Source: Polymyxa betae
Lineage: Eukaryota > Endomyxa > Phytomyxea > Plasmodiophorida > Plasmodiophoridae
NCBI GenBank assembly: GCA_003693705.1
Contig: RBZT01000544.1
Coordinates: 1-49,223 of the forward strand
DNA: 49,223 nt
Direction of reading: 5' to 3'
Shown here: positions 42,844-49,223 of the stretch, one piece after another
Numbering within the stretch: the first letter of the stretch is position 1
Layout of the letters: each line of letters opens with the position of its first letter
Notes under the pieces: model-generated
The model's input: only the letters and a program-made list of their open reading frames with translations
Database searches by the model: none
Told to the model about the DNA's origin: nothing
Program-made: the position numbers and the translations under genes

Positions 42844-43811
42844 ATGTCTCCCTCTAGGTCATGCATATTCTTGCTTGGCGTTCTTCTCTATGCTTTCTCT
42901 TCTGCTGAAAATCAAGAACAAGGATGGACCTTCCAAGTCGAGCCAAAAGCAGAAGGTCCCGAATTTACTTTTTGCAATATTATCGCGATTTCCTAGCTTT
43001 TTCTTTTCATGTTCACGAGCGTGGCTTATTCGACTAACTATACACAGAATGTCTTTACCTACATCGAACGGCTGGCTCAAAGATTGATGCCCGAGTTGAA
43101 GTAATTACCGGAGGGTTACTGGATATTCGGTTGGTTGTAAACGGTCCAGATCGACTTCTTTATGATGAAGTAAGGACATTTTCTGTTTATATTTATGGTC
43201 GTACTGACCTACTCTTCTTACAGACTCTCTTCTTCAACCGGGAGAATCCTGCCTTGAATGAAAAGACGGGTACCTTATCGATTCCAGTTTCAAGCACTGG
43301 GCTTCATGCGATTTGCGCCAATAATCGGATGTCCAGATGGACAGCAAAAAAATTGACGTATGCCGCTTTCAATCTATGCTGATCAGGGGATCTTAATTTT
43401 CCGATCAGAGTCTACGTTCAAGGCGTCAAGCCGGAATTCTCTACGTTAGAGAATGCCAAATTGGAGCATTTAGGGCCAGTTGTTGACAGTGTTATCAAGG
43501 TCTTATAATTTCGTAGACATGTTTGCTACCGATTTTAAACTGATTTAGATTTCCGAAGAACTAGATGCAGCTGTTCGTTTGCAGCATCAATTACGTATTC
43601 GAGAAGGAGCTCATCGCAATAGTAATCACTGTTCAGTTGTTGTTTTTTGCCTGTTAATTAAAATCAACGTACAGCACAAGAGAGCACGAACTCGCGAGTT
43701 CAATGGCTGTCTGTTACAGAATCTGTTGTCGTTGTTTCCCTCAGCTTGCTGCAATTGTACCTTATCAAATCGTGGTTTGGCGATAGCACTCAGCAACGAC
43801 GACGTGTATAA
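42844..43811 (+). CDS. p24/TMED cargo receptor, copy 2
   Basis: Six exons: 42844-42955, 43048-43169, 43224-43357, 43409-43499, 43549-43621 and 43675-43811; 222 residues, phases closing. Exons 2, 4, 5 and 6 are exactly the same length as in copy 1 (122, 91, 73, 137), showing a tandem duplication. Signal peptide (CIFLLGVLLYAFSSA), GOLD cysteines (EECLYLHRTAG, HAICANNR), coiled coil (LEHLGPVVDSVIKIS), NSRVQWLSV, a TM helix (SVVVVSLSLLQLYLI) and a basic tail ending QQRRRV. The proteins differ at many positions, so the duplication is not recent. They may pair as heteromers, as p24 subunits usually do. Confidence 0.92.
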
Positions 43812-44052
43812 TCAGATATGGTCGCCACTTTACTCAAAATTTAAAACTGTTTTAATGCACATTCCAAAATTACTAGCCTAAGATTGGTATTTCTCGAACC
43901 CAGATTGTATATTTACTCAGTTTCCGATTTTTCATATGAAACACAAACGTTCATATAATTTAAGGCGTACACCCCAAATTAGTTTGTAGAGATACACCTT
44001 CAATACACATTTGTCGTGACAGTCCCTGTTTACCTAAATTTCTTTCCCGAAG

Positions 44053-44354
44053 ATGTCAGCTACTTGCAGTAGTACATCGCCTGCGATTGTGACCCAGCTG
44101 ACCGCAACTTCGAGCTGGGCGCTCTTCAGAAGTTTCGAATCCAGATGGACATCGCCGGGTTGGAGACTCCGCTCCTGGTCTGCTGCTTACAGACCCCATG
44201 GGGCCTAATACACTGCAGACATCGACAGCATCGTCTGCGGACGAATAGACGTGGTCGGTCAGCATACGGAAGGCATCATGATCCTCGATTCTACGAAAAT
44301 AGAGAGGGAGAGCGTCTACGAACAGTTTGGGGTGTCTACGCGTACGCCTAATTT
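44053..44354 (+). CDS. Uncertain coding region after p24 copy 2
   Basis: From ATG 44053 a serine/threonine-rich reading runs to a TAA near 44200. The same frame then continues open as YTADIDSIVCGRIDVVGQHT, EGIMILDSTKIERESVYEQF. Another frame reads DPADRNFELGALQKFRIQMD. The pieces look protein-like, but no intron was found that joins them in phase. It may be a small gene, possibly damaged. Opposite-strand open frames here are likely shadows. Confidence 0.25.
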
Positions 44355-44966
44355 AATTGTTTATTACTGAAGGTTGGGTGTCTTCAACCTGAGCAGCATC
44401 CGCAAGTAGTAAATCCTGTTCAGTTGTAGAGAGAGCAATTGCATAACGATGCCACATATTGGCAGCTGTAGTCGGCTGTAATTGGAATCCGGAGGTTCAT
44501 GGATAATTCAATCAATGTAACCTGCAACTCAACAAACATATTGAAACTAACCACAAGACAAAAAATACTGCAACAGCAACCTCATAATACAGACAGGAAT
44601 CGTATCAGGCATTACTGACGACCTCAACCTACATGAGCATGGAACCTTCTAGCTTCAGATACAGAAGCAAGCATGATCATGATGATGGCAGCGGCGAAGA
44701 AGATAACACGAACTTCATGCTGCGATTGGAAATTGAGTTGGGACAATGACGGATGACCTGTGATTGATGAACTACGTCGAAACCTAATTCAAATAGATTT
44801 GCTTCTAACAGATTATCGGTAACATTTATCCAATTCTGAATTCATCTATACAAGGAAGTCGTCAATCTTTTTGTGACTTTTAACTTCTCATTGGATGTTG
44901 TGGTATAGGCTGATCTACCCATTTGATGACATCTACAAATGGTCGATTGTGACCGGCTGTTTCCAT
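44353..44966 (-). CDS. Probable small two-TM protein, exon structure unresolved
   Basis: Minus-strand pieces in order: METAGHNRPFVDVIKWVDQP (from ATG 44966), a segment ending GHPSLSQLNFQSQHEVRV with a hydrophobic stretch IFFAAAIIMIMLASVSEARR, a second hydrophobic piece VAVAVFFVLW, then ANMWHRYAIALSTTEQDLLL, ADAAQVEDTQPSVINN to a TAA at 44353-44355. The pieces are separated by plausible GT-AG introns, but not all phases could be made to close. It reads as a small ER or mitochondrial membrane protein with two helices. The family is unknown. Confidence 0.4.
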
Positions 44967-45034
44967 AATGGTGGGAGAATCCCGAACGTTTGATTTCTGG
45001 TTCTAGTCCACCGGAGATCGAACTATTTCAAAAT

Positions 45035-45713
45035 ATGCAGGCCAAATCAAGGCTCTTGATCGGTCGCCCGTTCAGCAGCAGATCTCATTTCGATAAAATT
45101 GTTCTGAAGCAGCATGGAGGCGACGGATCCGCTGAGTAATCACTTGAAAAGCATCTGCTTTTACATCTTCATTCATATTATAGATTCGGTACAGAGTTGA
45201 GGCCCTAATTGGCGATAAGCTTTTGGATGTTTTCCTTTACCGGGAACTGATCGCTAGAATGAAAGGACCACAAAAGTGTGCTCGTATGGCTAGACTACGA
45301 GATAAAATTGTCAGCAATCGAGCATTAGCTGAGTGTGGAAAACCATTCATAGTTCCTGCTTATTTCAGTGAACAGCAATGGCATGATGCTTCTGTACATC
45401 AACGAGGTAACTTCTTATCTATTCGCAGATTAGTTTCAGCAATTTTGAAGTTGACGATTAAGTTGACGATTAAGTAGGAACGGCAGTAGAAGCAGCAATT
45501 GGTCGCTTATTCTTAAAGTCATCTTCTGCACCTGGAGGCGACTCGGTAGCGAGACATGATTTAGTTCGAATATCGACTGGTGTCCTTGCTGCTAGCGAAC
45601 AATGGTGCAGAGAGCAAGATATTATTGCTATTGCAAATGAAGCTGTGCGTCAGAAACGGGACAAAATCAACCAAAAAATGCAATTAAAATGCAAGGATCA
45701 GAATTCAAAGTAG
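45035..45713 (+). CDS. RNase III-like domain protein, possibly mitochondrial
   Basis: Three exons: 45035-45135, 45195-45406 and 45478-45713, 182 residues, phases closing. The N-terminus (MQAKSRLLIGRPFSSRSHFD) is basic, Ser-rich and lacks acids early on, like a mitochondrial presequence. The body has the RNase III helical pattern: EVEALIGDKLLDVFLYRELI (compare ExLEFLGDAVL), MARLRDKIVSNRALAECGK (compare LRxxLVSNxxLA), TAVEAAIGRLFLKSS (compare DxFEAxIGAxYLD). The acidic residues of the first motif are partly kept, but the D of the last is replaced, so catalysis is doubtful. Such proteins include the mitochondrial ribosomal proteins mL44 and mL57. Intron 2 ends in a duplicated gttgacgattaa. Confidence 0.6.
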
Positions 45714-46149
45714 TATGATTCTTAATGAGTCGTCTCTGCTCCAAATCCAAATCTATCAAGAATCTTAAAATTTCTTTGTGATTTTCGGCTCTAAGATTTT
45801 GATGTCAGTTCAACTGTAATGCTTGGTTCTGGCAATTGGCAAGCCGGGTATAAATTTCGAATTCTTGTTAGAGCTGTTCTTCAAATCGCGAATGCAAGTT
45901 ACTCCACAATCCGACATTGGAGCAAATTCCTTAAAAATGGGTAGAATGGCACAATGATTAAGCATATATGTCATGATTGTTATGATCATTGTCATTGTAA
46001 TGCGTTGACACGAAAATTTACTGAAACTTTTGATGGCAGAGTATTGCAAGGTGTGGAACTTGTAAATTGATGTATAAACGAAAAGTCGTATCACAGGCGT
46101 TCTAAATATTGTACTACCAAAGGAAATTAATAAGATTCTAAATAAATTC
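45714..46149. other. Unassigned DNA
   Basis: No convincing gene. A plus-strand reading (MLGSGNWQAGYKFRILVRAV) runs from about 45821 for 42 codons and a second (ETFDGRVLQGVELVN) follows after a stop. A minus-strand open frame at 45810-46151 overlaps both. None has a recognisable domain. Confidence 0.3.
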
Positions 46150-46445
46150 AAAGAAGATTAAATCAAGGGAAATTACAATGAATAATTTGAATTCTTAATT
46201 TAAAACTGATCACATTATATGAAGGTGATGAAAGATTAAAAGAATTTATAGAAAGGAGTATAAATACAATTAGAATATTAAATACATACATGATTTTTGA
46301 AAATATTTTGCAAGGTTTTTCGAAGAATTCAATAAATATTACTCCTATTACGTTTGATTGGATTATTTATTTTACGTTATTGGGATTGGTTGTATTTTGT
46401 TGGGGCGGTTTATTTAACTTTTGGTGTTTGGGTTTGTGATGTTTT
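46150..46445 (+). other. AT-rich island with an organelle-like reading frame
   Basis: Base composition changes sharply to AT-rich here compared with both flanks. On the plus strand one frame stays open for more than 80 codons with no obvious ATG at its start: LYEGDERLKEFIERSI, NTYMIFENILQGFSKNSINI, PITFDWIIYFTLLGLVVFCW, GGLFNFWCLGL. The Ile/Phe/Leu/Trp-rich end and AT-biased codons are like mitochondrial or linear-plasmid genes. It may be a nuclear insertion of such DNA. The gene could not be named. Confidence 0.35.
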
Positions 46446-46698
46446 TTTTTTGATTTACGAAACGCTGGAGTTGCGTGAAGTCCAGGTGCAGTTTCTACAG
46501 ACGCTTTAACTTGGTTGGCGAAAGCTATTAAGGTATTGAAGCGAATGTAATTCGGCGTTGCTTCGCGAAAGCTAACGTCCTACCGCTCGATACCGCCGCT
46601 GATGCGAATAATGATATTTTACGTCGTACGCCGTTATTATCGATGGTACAGTAGGTAAAAGCAGTTAGTCATTGGCTGGATCGGCTGCGCGCTCGATT

Positions 46699-47399
46699 AT
46701 GACAGATCAAACCGTGGTGTCGCTCGATATCGATGGGATTAAGGACGTACTGGGCTCGTCCCAAAGGAATCTTCATTGACAGCAAAGGTTGCAGCTCGTG
46801 CGGTAGCTGATACCTGCAACCTGGAAGGCAATGGACCAAATCTATCTCCGATACAATTGCGAGGGACATGGTAAAGGCTCACCATTCACCAAGGGCCAAA
46901 GAATCGTTAAAAACCTGCGCTGCCATCTACGCGCCTGGGTAAATTAATTTTTGGGGTGTTATTGGCTTCTTCGCTGTGCAAAAAATCCAACTTCATGGTA
47001 TTCAAGATCGCAGAGACTAGATTCGATTTCAAGACTGTAACTTCTTTTCTCATGTTCCAACCAGCGGCGGTGGCCCTGATCGTCGGCCAAGTCACTTCAA
47101 ATTTGTGCTCCTTCCTGTCCTCTATTCATATCATTATTGTGGGTGGGCTTATATCTGTTATTGCTGCTTCGGGGCTTGCAGTTTTTATAAAGTCACCAAA
47201 TAACGGCCGAGTAAAGAAGAAGGATATTTTCTGGTCGACAGCGCTTAGCATGACTGCGTTTTGGATGTTTACTGCCACGGCCGAAGTGCTGTTGGCTGCT
47301 CTCGCAACCTCCGCCAAGATCTCAATTCCATTTGCGAGTGTTGCAGGAGCGTTGCTCTGCATTTCTACAATTGCTGTCATAACCAACAGCCTGCCTTAG
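46699..47399 (+). CDS. Four-transmembrane protein of unknown family (MARVEL-like topology)
   Basis: The main open exon runs from about 47020 to the TAG at 47397-47399. It encodes four hydrophobic segments: FLMFQPAAVALIVGQVTSNL, IHIIIVGGLISVIAASGLAV, IFWSTALSMTAFWMFTATAE and ISIPFASVAGALLCISTIAV, with a short basic loop (SPNNGRVKKKD) between 2 and 3. A phase-consistent upstream extension can be drawn from ATG 46699 (MTDQTVVSLDIDGIKDVLGS) through WTKSISDTIARDMVKAHH and KESLKTCAAIYAPG, with introns of about 70 and 82 bases. That part is less certain. Small tetraspan proteins of this shape often organise membrane subdomains, but no family signature was seen. A broken paralogue lies at 48338-48480. 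Confidence 0.5.
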
Positions 47400-47434
47400 A
47401 TATTTATCAGGTGTTACACTCTGTAACTGTTAGT

Positions 47435-47614
47435 TTATTCAATAAAACCAGCAACAGGAACGAACTGGCCTTCAGTTCGTTCAACGCCGTTTTGAATCAA
47501 CTTCTTCGTCTCGTTTGGCCGTAGCTTAAATCCCTCGTCATCGTCTTCCTGTTCTTCGTTCTTCAACTCTTCTCTTATTATTCTTCTGTATTCTAAGGCT
47601 TCTACTTGCTTCAT
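47435..47614 (-). CDS. Small charged ORF (59 residues)
   Basis: Reads MKQVEALEYRRIIREELKNE, EQEDDDEGFKLRPNETKKLI, QNGVERTEGQFVPVAGFIE to TAA. The composition is strongly coding-like (charged helix, acidic patch, ordered end) and the frame has no rare features. It may be a complete micro-gene or the last exon of a gene whose earlier exons lie in 47630-47880. The stop is 36 bases from the four-TM gene stop, in a convergent arrangement. No family was recognised. Confidence 0.45.
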   Translation of the reverse strand: MKQVEALEYRRIIREELKNEEQEDDDEGFKLRPNETKKLIQNGVERTEGQFVPVAGFIE

Positions 47615-48304
47615 TATATCTGTTATAGTTTATTCATTATATAGTTGGTTCTTGACAATTGCTGCCTCAATAATGGGCGTGAGGCGAATCCGAGATCTTG
47701 ACACAGAATTTGATAGTGAAAATTGGGCCTGGAACGGCGGGCATTGGTATTGCCAACATGCATATCGAACGTTTTGCACAAGAATTAATGGAAGCGTGGC
47801 TGTCGCCCATGCCAGTGTATAACACCTGCGTTCTGTGTCAATGTCGCGGTTGACACCCAGTTTCCCACAACTGTCCATCTCGGTTAACGACTCCTAAGCG
47901 GATTCGATCCGAAGTTTGTATTAACTGTGCCTGGACTTCACAGCAATTAAACTAACCAAAACGTACAAAGTTGCCAAATTGTGTAATAAGGATATGTCTG
48001 GGATCGTTGTGCTGATCGGCGATCAAAACATTGTGCATGCTGCGTTAGCCATGCCTGGATCGCCTCTAAATCAAGCTGATAACGCGGCTGCGTCGGTGAT
48101 AGCCTTCGAAAGGTTCCTGATTGCCAGCGCAGGTGCTGTCGTCGCAGCCAATCAACATGTGCCTGGTGTTACGTCCGCTTCCGTCGCGCTCTCCACAGCG
48201 CAGCCCCTGGGCGCGCGAGCCGCACTCCGATGCAGCCGGTCTCGGAGCAACCTTCGTCGCAACCCTTACGCCGCAGCCACACAAGTTTCCTGAGTTGAGT
48301 ACCC
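47615..48304. other. Weak coding potential, no gene resolved
   Basis: Plus-strand readings here include DSENWAWNGGHWYCQHAYRT (from ATG about 47675) and a Cys-bearing SEVCINCAWTSQQLN near 47915-47960. Together they could form a zinc-binding protein, but stops separate them. Another open frame, 47979-48293, is Ala/Ser-rich and low in motif content. This could be a decayed gene. Confidence 0.3.
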
Positions 48305-48640
48305 TACCATAATCCAAAAATGACAAAGCGAACCTTTAGCATGACCGCTTTTGGATTTTGATATTGGAGATCGGAGTGCTGCTTTACGCTCTTAACTCAG
48401 CCTCAATCATCTCCTCGATGTGGATGGTTAGCACAGGTTCTGTCATGACAGTTATTGCGCTTGTGATCTCACGTGCTGAGGTGCACCGCATTCGAAATGT
48501 TGGGCACGCGGCCTGCACAGGAACATCCGTCATACATTTTGCAAACTGTGCGGAGTCTGATCGCAGATGATGTTCTCTCTGCTATTGCGAAAAGGGTTTG
48601 TCATTTTTGGAAAATCTTTTGTCATTTTTGGATTATGGTA
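48305..48640. repeat. Inverted repeat pair, MITE-like
   Basis: A perfect 23-base inverted repeat: left arm 48305-48327 (taccataatccaaaaatgac plus aaa) and right arm 48618-48640. The right arm is partly duplicated in direct orientation (tttgtcatttttgg at 48597-48610). The arms enclose about 290 bases that hold the broken four-TM copy. Terminal inverted repeats around a short non-autonomous segment suggest a MITE, though no clear target-site duplication is seen. Confidence 0.5.
48338..48480 (+). pseudogene. Broken paralogue of the four-TM gene (TM3-TM4 part)
   Basis: The DNA from AGCATGACCGC onwards aligns with AGCATGACTGCG at 47248 in the four-TM gene. After a one-base deletion the reading is FWILILEIGVLLYALNSASI, then SVMTVIALVISRAE, matching FWMFTATAEVLLAALATSA and later segments. 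The first two helices are missing and the frame is shifted, so it is not functional. Confidence 0.55.
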
Positions 48641-49164
48641 TTCAACTTTCCTACAAATTCCTTGCCTTGCCTACCTAACTCTAACCACTCAGGAATACAC
48701 TAACAATAACTGCCTCGCTCCTAACATCTGGCATGGCTTGGCATCATCTGTCGTCGCGTGAGACATTCAAAATCCTCTATTCTACTTGGCAAGTGCAACC
48801 AAAGGGTTACTGCGATCACGGCAGCTGCGTATGCTGGATTAGTCGCAACTACGCTGGCGTAAAACTTGTCAAGATGGCACGGTATGCTGAAGCCATATAC
48901 GATCTTGCTTGCGAACTGAGTTTGATGCACAGGAAGACGATCGCCCTGATGTTCATGGACCTGCGTCCAGGCCAAATGAACGATGGCCGTCGAAGCCTCG
49001 TTAAAGATATGCGCTCACAGCACTCTGGGCAGCGGTTCCATGATTGATTCTGGTTCATCTGTGTCAAGACAAGGGAGAGGAGGAATACGACGATACAAGA
49101 CTAATCGTGTATTGAATACTAGAAGGGAAAACAACAGGAAGACATTGCACCGGAGGTGCGTGGC
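48641..49164. other. Window-end region without a resolved gene
   Basis: Open frames exist on both strands (48733-49047 plus, 48721-48975 minus) but they overlap one another. The minus reading has a hydrophobic patch (YASVVATNPAYAAAVIAVTL). No domain, splice pattern or repeat could be assigned. Confidence 0.3.
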
Positions 49165-49198
49165 GGACTAAATTATGTTATGGACTAAATTATGTTAT
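49165..49198 (+). repeat. Perfect 17-bp tandem repeat, two copies
   Basis: ggactaaattatgttat occurs at 49165-49181 and again at 49182-49198, followed by the related gctatgtcac and tattatgtt. A purine-rich stretch (agggagaggaggaat) lies about 100 bases before it, as in LTR elements. The repeat may be the start of another element cut off by the window. Confidence 0.6.
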
Positions 49199-49223
49199 GC
49201 TATGTCACTGTCAGTATTATGTT

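Noticed and set aside
46669-46869. Minus-strand 66-codon open frame
   Set aside because: Overlaps the likely first exons of the four-TM gene on the plus strand and shows no domain or splice extension.
1-49223. A bacterial-style defence, CRISPR or biosynthetic operon
   Set aside because: Spliced genes, single-gene promoters, eukaryotic retroelements and no direct-repeat arrays; nothing in the window fits such a system.

Overview
This is a gene-dense eukaryotic nuclear segment with introns of mostly 38 to 60 bases (a few over 100) and GT-AG ends. The best guess is an early-diverging, zoospore-forming (flagellated) fungus such as a chytrid or relative. The retroelements are fungal in style (a chromodomain Ty3/Gypsy, a Ty1/Copia and a Harbinger element). 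The genes include a fungal-type 7TM-RGS protein and a Golgi-type anchored glutaredoxin. They sit beside genes usually kept in ciliated or early lineages: a CSTPP1/C11orf49 homologue, TRPML, a GAF-type cyclic nucleotide phosphodiesterase, SWEET and an SLC9C/SOS1-like exchanger. The lineage is inferred from gene content. No rRNA, tRNA or CRISPR signal was recognised.

Layout. Positions 1-7.4 kb form a graveyard of transposons: the 3' end of a Ty3/Gypsy element with its LTR, a Harbinger element (Myb/SANT-like partner gene plus a transposase carrying one in-frame TGA), a CCCGA-rich repeat, and a decayed Copia element with a separate Copia-type LTR. From 7.4 kb the window is ordinary dense gene space: 7TM-RGS (-), Cdc25 copy 1 (+), ARS2/SERRATE (-), a four-EF-hand calmodulin-like protein (+), a secreted Gly-rich protein (-), Cdc25 copy 2 (+), TRPML channel (+), anchored glutaredoxin (-), homogentisate 1,2-dioxygenase (+), GAF-PDE (-), a short Misato (-), SWEET (-), an unknown (-), a HEEAH-motif protein (-), a Na+/H+ exchanger (-), CTF18 (-), CSTPP1 homologue (+), an unknown (+), two tandem p24/TMED genes (+) with an unknown gene between them, two weak genes, an RNase III-like protein (+) and a four-TM protein with a broken copy. 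The last 3.5 kb is sparse and repeat-bearing.

Most gene models here were rebuilt by hand. ORF fragments were joined through introns so that phases close and the joined protein matches a family. ARS2, TRPML, glutaredoxin, HGD, PDE, Misato, SWEET, NHE, CSTPP1 and both p24 genes close with consistent phase from start to stop. CTF18 is certain as a gene, but some internal junctions are unresolved.

Functionally the region mixes housekeeping (cell cycle Cdc25, cohesion clamp loader CTF18, RNA metabolism ARS2, secretion p24, tyrosine catabolism HGD) with several signalling genes (RGS, PDE, calmodulin-like, TRPML). The signalling set may be chance adjacency. I see no operon-like or defence-like system. 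The most interesting items are an uncharacterised HExxH protein, the paired Cdc25 and p24 duplications, several small spliced genes invisible to simple ORF calling, and an AT-rich island that may be organellar or plasmid-derived.
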